Positions 1 to 9,084 are shown, counted from the first letter of the stretch. The stretch is 64,000 nt of DNA from Paraburkholderia caffeinitolerans (GCF_902859945.1 NZ_CADIKL010000008.1:124001-188000); one strand, 5' to 3'. Made by a program: numbers and translations. Notes: generated from the letters alone by a model not told the origin.

Positions 1-262
1 CGCCCAGCAAGTCGCGGCTTGCGATCTTGAGCGCTAACTGGCCGAGGCGGACGCGATCGAGCCAATGCATCGTCAGGCCGCCCTTTTGCAGCCATTCGCG
101 GCAGCACGAAACGACATGATCGACGCGCCACTCCTGCGTCAGGGCGTAAGACGACGCGGCAACGGCCACAAGGTAGCAAAGCAGGTCCGCGCGGGCGCTG
201 CTCGCTTCGACGAATTCCGTTTTCACTGGCTTGCTGTCCCTGTTTTCAGACATGGATTCCAT
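1..262 (-). CDS. Hypothetical protein, 3'-truncated by the window edge
   Basis: An open minus-strand frame runs off the left edge, giving about 87 residues beginning MESMSENRDSKPVKTEF. A second in-frame ATG lies at 253, and neither start has a strong Shine-Dalgarno sequence. The visible part has a polar N-terminus and then a helix-prone stretch with a Cys-Cys pair and several Trp. No family is recognised. The frame has no stop over the whole visible region, but there is no other support that it is a gene. Confidence 0.45.
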   Translation of the reverse strand, partial: MESMSENRDSKPVKTEFVEASSARADLLCYLVAVAASSYALTQEWRVDHVVSCCREWLQKGGLTMHWLDRVRLGQLALKIASRDLLG

Positions 263-558
263 ACCTATGGCCGGACCTGCCAAAAACAAGCATTCTGCAT
301 CGAAATGGCTCGCGCCGGTACATCGCTCCGCCAACATTTCATCACGCGAAAAGTCGGCGTAAACAAAATGCAATAAAAAATACGCCGCATGCCCGTTGAA
401 TTAAATCCCGTTAATAAACGCGGAGAATTCTCGAGTACGGCGACATTGCTTTCCTGGCCTCTTTTCGGCCCAGGCACGCCAATTGCTGATGCGCCCGCCG
501 CACCCGGCAAGCCTCGCCTCTCGACCAGATTCGAACTCGTTGTATCAGGAATTTTTTC
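263..558. other. Gene-free stretch upstream of the beta-propeller gene
   Basis: This region holds an AT-rich patch around 360-420 that contrasts with the GC-rich surroundings and could carry promoters for the flanking divergent genes. No convincing -35/-10 pair or dyad was found. The only clear signal is the AGGA ribosome-binding site at the right end, serving the gene that starts at 559. Confidence 0.4.
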
Positions 559-2493
559 ATGAACAAGAACAAAACGCACCTTTGCGCGCTGCTGTCGACC
601 GCGATTTTCGCCACGTCCGTCGCTACACTCGCGCCTGATGCACACGCGCAGCAATACACCACAGACTGGCTCGCCAACACCTACGGCACCCTCGCGGCAC
701 ACGTGGGCAATGGCGCACGCTCGATGTGGGTCGCGCCCGAAGGCGTCATCTACACGGCATCGTTCTGGGACGAGAACGAAGGCGGCATGGCCATCTATCA
801 GAACGGCAAGAGCATCGGCTCGATCGGCTTGCATAACGAATTCCAGGGCGGCGCCATCACCGGCAACTCCACCTCGATCTTCGCCGCCATGCAGGCTGGC
901 ACCGCCTATGGCAGCGGCACGGTCGGACGCTACAACCGCGCGAGCGGCCAGCGCGACCTGACCATCAACGTGAGCGCATCGAAGTCGATCAGCCGCGCCG
1001 ATGTCATCACGGGCCTCGCCACGCAAAACGCGCTGCTCTACGCGAGCGACTTCCCCGGCAACCGCGTGCGCGTCTTCACGACTGATGGCGCGTGGCAGCG
1101 CGATATCCCCATCGCGAGCCCGGGCGCGCTCGCGCTCGACAGCGCGGGCAACGTCTGGGTCGCGCAAATGAGCGCTGGAACGATCGTGGAATTCAGCCCC
1201 ACGGGCGCGCAATTGCAGACGATCCAGATGCCCGCGGGCGCGCAGCCCTCCGCGCTCTACGTCGATGCATCCACAGGATTGCTAATGGTTGGCGACGAAG
1301 GCCCCGACATGAATATCAAGCTCTACAGCCTCGCGGGCGTGCCCACGCTCACAGGCACCTTCGGCGTGACGGGCGGCTACCTGGACACCACGACTGGCAC
1401 CAAAGGCCAGGTGGGCGCCAAACGCTTCACGCGCATCACGGGCATTGGCAAGGACACGGCCGGCAACCTTTACGTGCTCAACAATCCTTGGGGTGGCGCG
1501 TGGGACCTCGGCCGCAACGGCGGCACCGATATTCACGCCTACGATCCCAACAGCAATCTGCTCTGGAAGCTCCAGGCGCTGAACTTCGAAGGTGTGGCCG
1601 CGCCCGATCCAGCCACCGACGCCACGCTGTTCTATAGCGGCACGGCGATATTCACGGGCACGGCGGGCGGCACCTTCGTCGCCAATACGGTGGATCCCTT
1701 CACCTACCCGAACGACCCGCGCCTGAACATGAACGACACTCAGCGCGACGAGCACTTCGGCCAGCTCGCCTCGGTGGGCGGCAATCGCATTCTCGTGGCG
1801 TCCGGCCAGAACCCTGCAATCTTCTACTTCTTCCACTTCAATCCCGCGAGCGGTTACATCGCGATTCCCGACGGCTCATTGCCCGGCACGCTGTTCAATA
1901 CGAAAATCGCCGTCACGGGCGGCTTCTGCATCGACAGCAAGGGCGACGTGTGGGCTGGGCTCGATCGCACGAACCACATCTATCACTACCCGCTCTCCGG
2001 TTTCGACGGCACAGGCAAACCCTCATGGGGCCCCGCCATCACCCTTTCGACGCCCATGAGCGCGCGGCCGATCACGCGTATCGTCTATCAACCGGAAAGC
2101 GACACGATGATTCTCGCGCAAGGGCTGGCTGGAAACTGGGACTGGACCGCCATGAACGGCCACATCGAGGTGTATCACGGCTGGGGAGCAGGCAATCGCA
2201 CGCCGGGACCGGTCATCAACCTCACCAGCGCCAATCCCAAATCGATGGCGGCAGCGGGCAACTATCTGTTTGTCGGCTATGTGCATACCGTGCCGAATAT
2301 CGACGTGTTCGATCTCACGACAGGCCAGCAGGTCACCACGCTGATCAACGCGAATCCCGCCACCATGGACGTGGGCAACGACGTGGACTCGATGTATGGC
2401 CTGCGCGCGTATTTAACCTCCAGCGGGCAGTATGTGATTACGAAGGACAATTACAACGGCAGCAGCGTGGTGGTGCAGCGGTGGACACCCTGA
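559..2493 (+). CDS. Secreted NHL/SMP-30-like beta-propeller protein
   Basis: The 644-residue product begins with a clear signal peptide (MNKNKTHLCALLSTAIFATS, then an Ala-rich stretch ending near AHA-QQ), so it is probably periplasmic. The body is a series of short repeats of the type 'alDsaGNVWVA', 'IGKDTAGNLYVLN' and 'FCIDSKGDVWAGLD', typical of NHL or SMP-30-like beta-propellers. No catalytic signature or metal site could be assigned. The start has AGGA 8 nt upstream. It stands alone between a divergent partial gene and acuR, with no operon partner. A binding or lactonase-like role is possible but unproven. Confidence 0.75.
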   Translation: MNKNKTHLCALLSTAIFATSVATLAPDAHAQQYTTDWLANTYGTLAAHVGNGARSMWVAPEGVIYTASFWDENEGGMAIYQNGKSIGSIGLHNEFQGGAITGNSTSIFAAMQAGTAYGSGTVGRYNRASGQRDLTINVSASKSISRADVITGLATQNALLYASDFPGNRVRVFTTDGAWQRDIPIASPGALALDSAGNVWVAQMSAGTIVEFSPTGAQLQTIQMPAGAQPSALYVDASTGLLMVGDEGPDMNIKLYSLAGVPTLTGTFGVTGGYLDTTTGTKGQVGAKRFTRITGIGKDTAGNLYVLNNPWGGAWDLGRNGGTDIHAYDPNSNLLWKLQALNFEGVAAPDPATDATLFYSGTAIFTGTAGGTFVANTVDPFTYPNDPRLNMNDTQRDEHFGQLASVGGNRILVASGQNPAIFYFFHFNPASGYIAIPDGSLPGTLFNTKIAVTGGFCIDSKGDVWAGLDRTNHIYHYPLSGFDGTGKPSWGPAITLSTPMSARPITRIVYQPESDTMILAQGLAGNWDWTAMNGHIEVYHGWGAGNRTPGPVINLTSANPKSMAAAGNYLFVGYVHTVPNIDVFDLTTGQQVTTLINANPATMDVGNDVDSMYGLRAYLTSSGQYVITKDNYNGSSVVVQRWTP

Positions 2494-2514
2494 AACGCGG
2501 CCATTGAATTTTCG

Positions 2515-2527
2515 AGACGATCAGTCT
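2515..2527. promoter_or_regulatory. Candidate AcuR operator
   Basis: The 13-bp imperfect dyad AGAC-GATCA-GTCT ends 12 bp before the acuR start codon. Its position suits autoregulation by a TetR-family repressor, but the assignment rests only on the symmetry and location. Confidence 0.4.
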
Positions 2528-2539
2528 AATATCGCGTTC

Positions 2540-3178
2540 ATGAACGATCCAACCGTCAAGCCGCGCCGCGGCCGCCCGCCGAAAGACCCGCGCGCTCACG
2601 CCGACACGCGCGAATTGCTGATTCGCGCGGGCCTGGAAATGCTGACCGGGCAAAGCTTCGCTGCCACGGGGCTCGACGCCATGCTCAAGCGCGCCGGTAT
2701 TCCGAAGGGCTCGTTCTATCACTACTTCGAGAGCAAGGAAGCCTTCGGCCGCGAACTCATGGCCGCTTACGACGGCTACTTCTGCGCGAAGCTCGACCGC
2801 TGGCTGCTCGATGAAACGCGTCCCGCGCTGGAACGGCTCGGCGCGTTCGTTGAAGACGCGAAGTCGGGCATGGCGCGTCATGACTTCACGCGAGGCTGCC
2901 TCGTGGGGAACCTGGGCGTGGAAGTCGACGTGCTTCCCGAAGACTTTCGGGAACGCCTGGAAGATGTCCTGCAAGGCTGGCAGGCGCGCGTGGTCGCCTG
3001 TCTGCGCGATGCGCGGCGCGAAGGCGCGATCCCGAAGCATGCCGATCTCGACGCGCAGGCCGCGTTCTTCTGGATCGGCTGGGAAGGCGCCGTGCTGCGC
3101 GCGCGACTGGTGCGCGACGCTGCACCGCTTGATACGTTTTTCCGAGGTTTTATCGCCGGGCTGAAATCCACGCAGTAG
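2540..3178 (+). CDS. acuR: TetR/AcrR-family repressor, AcuR-like
   Basis: This 212-residue TetR-family regulator begins with a basic arm (VKPRRGRPPKDPRAH). The helix-turn-helix follows at about residues 25-70 (LIRAGLEMLTGQSFAATG, then GIPKGSFYHYFESKEAFG). The C-terminal two thirds is the ligand and dimer domain. It sits 59 bp upstream of an acrylyl-CoA reductase gene. That pairing matches the AcuR-AcuI arrangement known from Rhodobacter, where AcuR represses acrylate genes until acrylate or acryloyl-CoA is present. The ATG at 2540 was chosen over an upstream in-frame start because it opens the canonical basic arm. Regulation of acuI is inferred from adjacency. Confidence 0.8.
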   Translation: MNDPTVKPRRGRPPKDPRAHADTRELLIRAGLEMLTGQSFAATGLDAMLKRAGIPKGSFYHYFESKEAFGRELMAAYDGYFCAKLDRWLLDETRPALERLGAFVEDAKSGMARHDFTRGCLVGNLGVEVDVLPEDFRERLEDVLQGWQARVVACLRDARREGAIPKHADLDAQAAFFWIGWEGAVLRARLVRDAAPLDTFFRGFIAGLKSTQ

Positions 3179-3183
3179 TGGAT
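3166..3183 (+). other. Small hairpin over the acuR stop codon
   Basis: ATCCAC and GTGGAT form a perfect 6-bp stem around a 6-nt loop that covers the acuR stop codon. There is no T-tract, so a terminator is unlikely. It might affect coupling to acuI. Confidence 0.3.
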
Positions 3184-3237
3184 CAAAGAAACGCTTCGGC
3201 CTGCCCCTTTTCTCTTTCGTTTCATCAACGAGGCCCC

Positions 3238-4221
3238 ATGTTCAAAGCCATTCTTATTGATAAGGAATCCGGATCATATTCGTCGCGTATCGCCGAACTC
3301 GACGAACCGCGTCTGCCTGATGCGGATGTTCTCGTCGACGTCCAATACAGCACGCTCAACTACAAAGACGGACTCGCGATCACCGGCAAGAGCCCGGTCG
3401 TGCGCAGCTTTCCCATGGTGCCGGGCATCGATTTCGCCGGCACCGTCGCGCAAAGCGCGGACCCGCGCTATGCCGTGGGCGATACCGTCGTGCTGAACGG
3501 CTGGGGCGTGGGCGAGCAGCATTGGGGCGGCCTCGCCCAAAAGGCCCGCGTGAAAGGCGACTGGCTGATTCCGTTGCCACAGGGCCTGAGCGCGCGTCAG
3601 ACCATGGCGATCGGCACGGCGGGCTATACCGCGATGCTCTGTATTCTCGCGCTCGAGCGGTATGGCATCGGGCCGGGCCACGGCGAGGTGCTCGTGACCG
3701 GCGCGAGCGGGGGCGTCGGCAGCTTTGCGATTACGCTGCTGGCGCGGCGCGGTTATCGTGTGGTGGCCTCGACCGGCAAGCTTCAGGAAGCCGCGTACCT
3801 GGAGCAGTTGGGCGCGGCCGAGGTCATCGACCGCGCGACGCTTTCCGAGCCGGGCAAGCCGCTGCAAAAGGAACGCTGGGCAGCGGCCATCGATTCGGTC
3901 GGCGGCCATACGCTCGCGAACGTGTGCGCGAGCCTGCGCGCCGATGGCGCCGTGGCGGCATGCGGCCTCGCGCAGGGCATGGACTTGCCCACGACGGTTG
4001 CGCCGTTCATCCTGCGCGGCGTGAGTCTCATCGGCGTGAATAGCGTGACACGGCCCTTCGCCGAACGCCAGCTTGCCTGGCAGGCGCTGGCCAAATCGCT
4101 CGATCTGAATGCGCTCGACACGATCACGCGCGAGATCGGTCTTGCCGAAGCCATTCCGGCCGCGAGCGATCTGCTCGAAGGGCGCGTGCGCGGAAGGCTC
4201 GTCGTCGATGTGAACGCCTAG
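3238..4221 (+). CDS. acuI: NADPH-dependent acrylyl-CoA reductase, AcuI/YhdH family
   Basis: The 327-residue product is a medium-chain reductase of the AcuI/YhdH type, predicted to reduce acryloyl-CoA to propionyl-CoA with NADPH. The N-terminal GroES-like domain carries the family sequence YSTLNYKDGLAITGK and PGIDFAGTV. The Rossmann half has the nucleotide motif TGASGGVGSFA, followed by RGYRVVASTGK. Length and both motifs match the family. It lacks the zinc ligands of alcohol dehydrogenases, as expected. Together with acuR it forms a detoxification unit for acrylate, which can arise from DMSP or 3-hydroxypropionate metabolism. No DMSP lyase is visible. Confidence 0.9.
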   Translation: MFKAILIDKESGSYSSRIAELDEPRLPDADVLVDVQYSTLNYKDGLAITGKSPVVRSFPMVPGIDFAGTVAQSADPRYAVGDTVVLNGWGVGEQHWGGLAQKARVKGDWLIPLPQGLSARQTMAIGTAGYTAMLCILALERYGIGPGHGEVLVTGASGGVGSFAITLLARRGYRVVASTGKLQEAAYLEQLGAAEVIDRATLSEPGKPLQKERWAAAIDSVGGHTLANVCASLRADGAVAACGLAQGMDLPTTVAPFILRGVSLIGVNSVTRPFAERQLAWQALAKSLDLNALDTITREIGLAEAIPAASDLLEGRVRGRLVVDVNA

Positions 4222-4309
4222 GCGCTCGCGCGAGCGGCACAGCTTGCATCATGGTCCACGAGGACGTGCGAGAATCCAGGGCATCCCCCTTCACTCCATC
4301 GGAAACGCC

Positions 4310-4951
4310 ATGAAACAAGCGCTACAAATCGATTTTGTCTCCGATATCGCCTGCCCCTGGTGCGCGATCGGCCTTTCCTCGCTGCTCCAGGCGCTGAAGA
4401 ATCTGGGCAACACCGTCGACGCCACCCTCGCCGTGCACCCGTTCGAACTGAATCCGGACATGGGTCCGGGCGGCGAGACCATCGTCGACTATCTCGGCAA
4501 GAAATACGGCCGCACACCGGAGCAGATCGCGCAAACGCAGGAAGCGATTCGCGAGCGCGGCGCGAGTGTGGGCTTCACGTTCGGGCCGCGCACACGCATC
4601 TTCAACACCTTCGACGCGCATCGCCTGCTGCATTGGGCCAGCCTCCAGGGCAAGCAGTTGCCGCTCAAGCTCGCGCTGCTGCGTGCGTATCACGGCGAAG
4701 GCAAGGACACGAGCGACCACGACATGCTGGTCCACGCCGCGCAATCGGTGGGACTGGACGCCGACGAGGCGCGCACCGTGCTGCAAAGCGGCGCCTATGC
4801 CGACGAAGTCCGCGCGGAAGAACAACACGCGCAGACGATGGGCATCCAGTCGGTGCCGGCCATCATCCTCAACCAGAAGTATCTGGTGAGCGGCGGCCAG
4901 CCTGTCGAAACCTTCGAGAACGCCATCAAGCAGGTTCTTGCGGAGAGCTGA
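4310..4951 (+). CDS. DsbA-family oxidoreductase (FrnE/2-hydroxychromene isomerase-like)
   Basis: This 213-residue cytoplasmic protein has a thioredoxin-fold start (LQIDFVSDIACPWCAIG) with a CPWC active site at about residues 15-18. The helical insertion follows, and the conserved cis-Pro motif (GIQSVPAIILN) is near the C-terminus. That layout fits DsbA-family proteins of the FrnE or 2-hydroxychromene-2-carboxylate isomerase group. There is no signal peptide. The CxxC pair argues for thiol-disulfide or protein-folding chemistry rather than isomerase activity. It is followed 50 bp later by the antiporter gene and may share its transcript. Confidence 0.8.
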   Translation: MKQALQIDFVSDIACPWCAIGLSSLLQALKNLGNTVDATLAVHPFELNPDMGPGGETIVDYLGKKYGRTPEQIAQTQEAIRERGASVGFTFGPRTRIFNTFDAHRLLHWASLQGKQLPLKLALLRAYHGEGKDTSDHDMLVHAAQSVGLDADEARTVLQSGAYADEVRAEEQHAQTMGIQSVPAIILNQKYLVSGGQPVETFENAIKQVLAES

Positions 4952-5001
4952 AGCCGCCCTGCCGATCCATTGCATCGATCCGGCATTTCACGGGAGAGAC
5001 C

Positions 5002-6588
5002 ATGTCGGCAGTCTCGGCATTCAAGCTCGTTCTGCTTTCGCTCATCGCCATCGTCGCGCTGGAGCTGCTTGCCAAACGCCTGCGCCTGCCGCCCGCCGCC
5101 GCGCTGCTGGTGGGCGGCGCGGCCATGGCGTTCGCACCGGGGCTGCCGCCCGTCGTCATCGACCCCGACCTCGTCCTCATCGTGTTCCTGCCGCCGCTGC
5201 TGATGGACGGCGCCTATTTCTTCGTCTGGGCCGACTTCAAGCGGCATATCACGCCCATCCTGCTGTACGCGATTGGCGCGGTGGCGTTCACCACCTGGGC
5301 CGTCGGCCTCGTGGCGCACTGGATGGCGCCCTCGCTGCCGTGGGCCGTGTGCTTCGCGCTGGGCGCGGTGGTCTCGCCGCCCGACGCCGTGGCCGCGAAA
5401 GCCGTGCTCGAGCGCCTCGCGCTGCCGCGCCGCCTGATGGTGCTGCTCGAAGGCGAAAGCCTGCTCAACGACGCCGCGGGCCTCGTGCTGTTCCGCCTCG
5501 CCGTGGCCGCCGCGCTCACGGGCGCGTTCAGCACGTCGGGCGCGTTGCTGAGCTTCTCGGGACTCGCGCTAGGCGGCATCGCCATCGGCTGGTTCGTGGG
5601 CTACCTCACGGTCACCCTGCTGCGCCTGCTCGACGACGACTATCTGATCATTACCGCCAGCGTCAGCGCCGCCTGGTTCAGCTACATCGCAGGCGAAATG
5701 GCCGGCGTATCGAGCGTGATCGCCACCGTCACGTGCGGCATGTATCTGGGCTGGCATCAGCACGAGGTGTTCTCCGCGCGCGTGCGCATGCGCGGCACGG
5801 CGTTCTGGGAAGTGCTCGTATTCGTGCTCGAAGCGCTGGTATTCGTGCTGATCGGGCTATCGCTGCGCGGCGTGATCCACCGGCTCGGCGGTGCGGGCGA
5901 GGCCATCGCGCAGCTCGGCCCGGCCGCGCTCGCCGTTGTCGCGGCGGTCGTGCTATCGCGCTGCGTGTGGGCGTTCGGCCTGGAGACGATCCGCGTGTTG
6001 GTGCATCGCTTCGCGCCACGGCGCATAGCGGCCGCCGATTTCCGCTCGGCTGCCGTGGTGAGCTGGGCCGGCATGCGCGGCGTGGTCACGCTCGCTATCG
6101 CGCTCACGCTGCCCGAGTCACTGCCCGGGCGCGACCTCATCCTGTTCGCGGCGTTCGCGGTGATTCTTTTCACGGTGCTGCTGCAAGGCCTGACCATCGG
6201 CCCGCTGATCCGGATCGTGAAACCGCTGCAGGACGAGGAAGCCACCGCCGGCTACCTCACCGAGCCGCAAGCATGGGCACGGCTGCTCGCGGTGCAGCTG
6301 GAAGCCATCCTGCCGCTCGTGCACGGGCCGGACGGCAGCGTGATTCACCCGCGTCTGCTGGAGCAGTACACGTATCGGGCCAATATTTCGCGCACGTTCG
6401 AGAGCGCACCCGCGCTACCGAATGATGTCCGCACCGCGCATTACGACGTCGTGCTGGCCGCCGTGAGCGCGGGCCGCGCGGAAGTCTTGCGGCTGCACCG
6501 CGCGGGACTCATCAACGATGAGATGCTGCATATGATCGAGCGCGATCTCGATCTTGAAGAGGTGGGCGCGCAGCATTCGCGCGGGTGA
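5002..6588 (+). CDS. CPA1-family Na+/H+ antiporter
   Basis: The 528-residue inner-membrane protein has about 12 predicted transmembrane helices, starting with FKLVLLSLIAIVALELLAKR. It carries the CPA1 (NhaP/YjcE-like) hallmarks FLPPLLMDGAYF, GAVVSPPDAVAAKAVLERL and LEGESLLNDAAGLVLFRLAV; the last holds the conserved Asn-Asp pair of the ion site. A hydrophilic tail of about 110 residues follows LIRIVKPL. The product is predicted to exchange Na+ or K+ for protons. The ATG at 5002 has GGGAGAGACC just upstream. The gene converges on the unknown minus-strand gene with only 2 bp between stop codons. Confidence 0.9.
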   Translation: MSAVSAFKLVLLSLIAIVALELLAKRLRLPPAAALLVGGAAMAFAPGLPPVVIDPDLVLIVFLPPLLMDGAYFFVWADFKRHITPILLYAIGAVAFTTWAVGLVAHWMAPSLPWAVCFALGAVVSPPDAVAAKAVLERLALPRRLMVLLEGESLLNDAAGLVLFRLAVAAALTGAFSTSGALLSFSGLALGGIAIGWFVGYLTVTLLRLLDDDYLIITASVSAAWFSYIAGEMAGVSSVIATVTCGMYLGWHQHEVFSARVRMRGTAFWEVLVFVLEALVFVLIGLSLRGVIHRLGGAGEAIAQLGPAALAVVAAVVLSRCVWAFGLETIRVLVHRFAPRRIAAADFRSAAVVSWAGMRGVVTLAIALTLPESLPGRDLILFAAFAVILFTVLLQGLTIGPLIRIVKPLQDEEATAGYLTEPQAWARLLAVQLEAILPLVHGPDGSVIHPRLLEQYTYRANISRTFESAPALPNDVRTAHYDVVLAAVSAGRAEVLRLHRAGLINDEMLHMIERDLDLEEVGAQHSRG

Positions 6589-6590
6589 GA

Positions 6591-7061
6591 TTATGAAATC
6601 CCCGCTTTTTTCATGGGCGGCGGCGTCTCTTGCTGCTTCGGCGCGCTGTGCCGCTGGACGCGCTGGATGCCTTTGCGCTGTGCCGAAGGAATACCGAGCT
6701 GGTTGCGCTTCTGATTGACGGCCCGGGTCGAGCGGCCCGTGAGCCGCGCCACTTCACTATCGGGTAGCGCGCCGAGCATGGCGATGTGCTCTGGCGGCCA
6801 TGAGCGATGCGCCGGCGCAGCAGGAGGAATGCCCAATTCCCGACGCTTCTTTTGCGCGGTGGCAAATGAAATGCCGCCGATTTTCCTGGCGGCCAGGGCA
6901 TCGGACATTGCCCCGAGTAGTGCAATCTCTTGTGGGGTCCAGGTGCGGGTCAATGTTCTTCCGCGATTGCCGATGCGGCCGATGAGGCGTGGCGGATCCG
7001 CGAGATCGTGTGTTTGAATCGCGGGGTCATTTGGCCGCCTCCGGCTTGCTGAAGATTTCAT
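6591..7061 (-). CDS. Unknown protein with two homeodomain-like (HTH) repeats
   Basis: The 156-residue basic protein contains two copies of a helical unit: TWTPQEIALLGAMSDALAAR...KKRRELGIP at about residues 40-78 and SWPPEHIAMLGALPDSEVAR...QKRNQLGIP at about 87-125. Each resembles a SANT/Myb-like or homeodomain-like helix-turn-helix with W-x2-E-x3-LG at the start and RR/KR-x-x-LGIP at the end. Tandem DNA-binding domains are therefore likely. Its start overlaps the end of the upstream gene by 35 nt, so the two are probably co-transcribed with the vgrG remnant. The function is unknown. Confidence 0.6.
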   Translation of the reverse strand: MKSSASRRRPNDPAIQTHDLADPPRLIGRIGNRGRTLTRTWTPQEIALLGAMSDALAARKIGGISFATAQKKRRELGIPPAAPAHRSWPPEHIAMLGALPDSEVARLTGRSTRAVNQKRNQLGIPSAQRKGIQRVQRHSAPKQQETPPPMKKAGIS

Positions 7062-7671
7062 GCGCGCGTTGCTCCCTTTCCTCGCGTATTCTTCTGCGGT
7101 CGTCCGAAGTGACAGGCTTATAGGCGCGCTCGATGGTGAGGAACATTAGAGAGAGCATGTATTTCGGCTCATCGCCTGTTGGAAGGCCATATACAATCTC
7201 GACGTCGACGGGGAAGCGGCTGTCGGCATGCGTTCTCGCGCGGTACCGGTAGGGCTTCATCAACAGGCCCGGAGCTGGCGGCATTACGTTTCCTTCCTGT
7301 CTTGTCCCATCCCAGTCGATCCAGTAGTCGGCGAGGTCGAGCCTTTCTTTGAGTATTTCCTCGGTTATGCCATAGATTGACGGGCCGAAATCCAGCTTGA
7401 AATGAATCGGAACGACGGGTACCTGCATTCCGTCTTCGGAATAATCGAGGGGATTAGACTCGGTCAAGAACTCGATGCTTGCGGGAGGTATTTCCACATT
7501 CTTGAACGAGTAACGAGCGCCCGGATATCCAGATTCACTTTCCGACGAACGAATTCTCCCGAATACGCCACTATCCGGATTGAATGGCTTGTTGTCACGC
7601 ATGATCGCCATGACTTCATCGACCATGCGGAAGATGGCGTTGCGCTGAACATCAGTAACGGTGCGACTCAT
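7027..7671 (-). CDS. Unknown protein coupled to the vgrG remnant
   Basis: This 214-residue protein has no signal peptide or membrane segment and matches no family I recognise. It starts in an ATGA overlap with the stop codon of the degraded vgrG C-terminal frame, the arrangement seen for T6SS cargo, adaptor or immunity genes. The C-terminus is a charged helix (DDRRRIREEREQRAHEIF). The codon use is less GC-biased than that of the neighbours (for example TATTTCGGCTCATCG and GATTGACGGG on the plus strand), which suggests acquired DNA. A T6SS cargo or immunity role is inferred from position alone. Confidence 0.6.
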   Translation of the reverse strand: MSRTVTDVQRNAIFRMVDEVMAIMRDNKPFNPDSGVFGRIRSSESESGYPGARYSFKNVEIPPASIEFLTESNPLDYSEDGMQVPVVPIHFKLDFGPSIYGITEEILKERLDLADYWIDWDGTRQEGNVMPPAPGLLMKPYRYRARTHADSRFPVDVEIVYGLPTGDEPKYMLSLMFLTIERAYKPVTSDDRRRIREEREQRAHEIFSKPEAAK

Positions 7672-9084
7672 TTCAGATTGCCCCGACGACCTTGAGGGTA
7701 TTGATATAGTCGTCTGTGCAAGTGCCCCGGCGCGCTCACGTCGACCCCGTCCGTGCGCGATTCGATACGCACGCGCTCACGAGCAATCAAACTCATGGAC
7801 TGGCAGACAAACAAAGACACCGCGCGCTGCACCGAAACGAACAGTGATTTCGCCGCCGCAATGGCTATATTTCTGCCCGCCGTGAGTGCCATGTCCTCGC
7901 GGCTCACGAGGTGCGTGCTGTGTTCCGCCGTGGCGTGCAGGCTGGCCGCGCTGGAGATCACAATATCCGGGCTGTCGAACCCGGGGAACTCGCCGCCGCC
8001 CTTGCCACGCAGCGCCGCGTTGGCGTAGTGGATGGCCCGCGTCACGTCCGTCTGGTTGCCCGTCGCCTCCTGCGCGCCGTGCTGTTGTGCGCGCTGCGCC
8101 AGCGCTTCGTGAATACCGCCTGCCTCGCTCAGGCGCGCGTGCGTCTCGTCCATGTCCCTGGCCTTGCCCGCCGCCTTCTCGCGCCCGAAGCTCGTGAACA
8201 GCCAGCCCCTCGCCGCGCGCGTCCTGCCGGCCCTGGTTGCCGTCGATGCGCGTGTTGTAACCCAGGCTCAGGCTCGACTTGCCGTGGTCGCTCGCAAGCT
8301 GCGCCTGCTGCCGGTTTTTCGTGTCGTCCAGCGCGAGATGATTGGTCGTGATGCCGTGCCCGAGGCTGCCGCTCACGATGCCGCTCAGCGCGTGGTTTTC
8401 GGGCAGCTTCCACGCCGGCATGTTGTTCACATCCGGCACGGACGCCGCCACGAAGGGCCGGTCCGGATCGCCGTTGACGTAGCCCACCAGCACCTGCTGC
8501 CCGCAGCGGCCATGCATCACCGTGCCCATCTGGTCGCCCTGCCACGATTGCGCCACGCGCATCCGGATCGACGATGCGCCGTCGAACTTGCCGTCGCGGT
8601 CCCACGCGTACTGGATCAGCAGGCGGTTATATTCATCGACATGGATTTCGGCGCCGCGCGGCCCCACGATCACCGCGTATTCGAACCCTTCCATGCGCGG
8701 GCGCGGCGTGACCTGCGCCATGCGATAGGGCTCGCCAGCGGGATGAAGATCGAACGAGGCATCGACCACATAGTCGCGCGTCGCGTCGGAGACGATACCG
8801 GCCTCGTGGATGTCCAGCGTGCAGGCGAGCACGAGATAGTCGCGGTTCGCCGCCGCGTGGGGGTGATGCGTAAGCCCGAATGTCTTGCCCACCTCGATGC
8901 CGCGCAGCCGGCCCCGGCCTTTCGCGCGCAGCCGCGCGCCGTATTCGGCTTCGAGCTTCACGCGCGCGAGTTGCCGTGCGTCTTGCTTCCACGACATATC
9001 GTCCTGGCGCCCGCGCAGGCCGAGTGTGCGGAACCGTTCGGTGGAGGAAATCATGCCGATGCCTCGCGTAGAGTTACCCGGCAA
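7668..9084 (-). pseudogene. vgrG: Type VI secretion VgrG spike remnant, 5'-truncated and frameshifted
   Basis: The first frame encodes the middle of a VgrG protein: the gp5 OB-fold region (HVDEYNRLLIQYAWDRDGKF, SSIRMRVAQSWQGDQMGT) and the loop GYVNGDPDRPFV. The frame is lost at a run of four G in the coding sense (plus-strand C at 8206-8209). Similarity resumes in another frame with WLFTSFGREKAAGKARDMDE and the DUF2345 region (SPDIVISSAASLHATAEHST). Removing one base from the run would rejoin the two parts. The roughly 300-residue N-terminal gp27-like domain is absent, so the gene would be non-functional even without the frameshift. No other T6SS genes are nearby. Confidence 0.8.

Noticed and set aside
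65..376. A 103-codon plus-strand frame at the left edge
   Set aside because: It is opposite the more plausible partial minus-strand frame and has no recognisable features.
7668..9084. Programmed frameshifting to make a full VgrG
   Set aside because: The G run is only four bases, no slippery heptamer is seen, and the N-terminal domain is missing, so decay is the simpler explanation.
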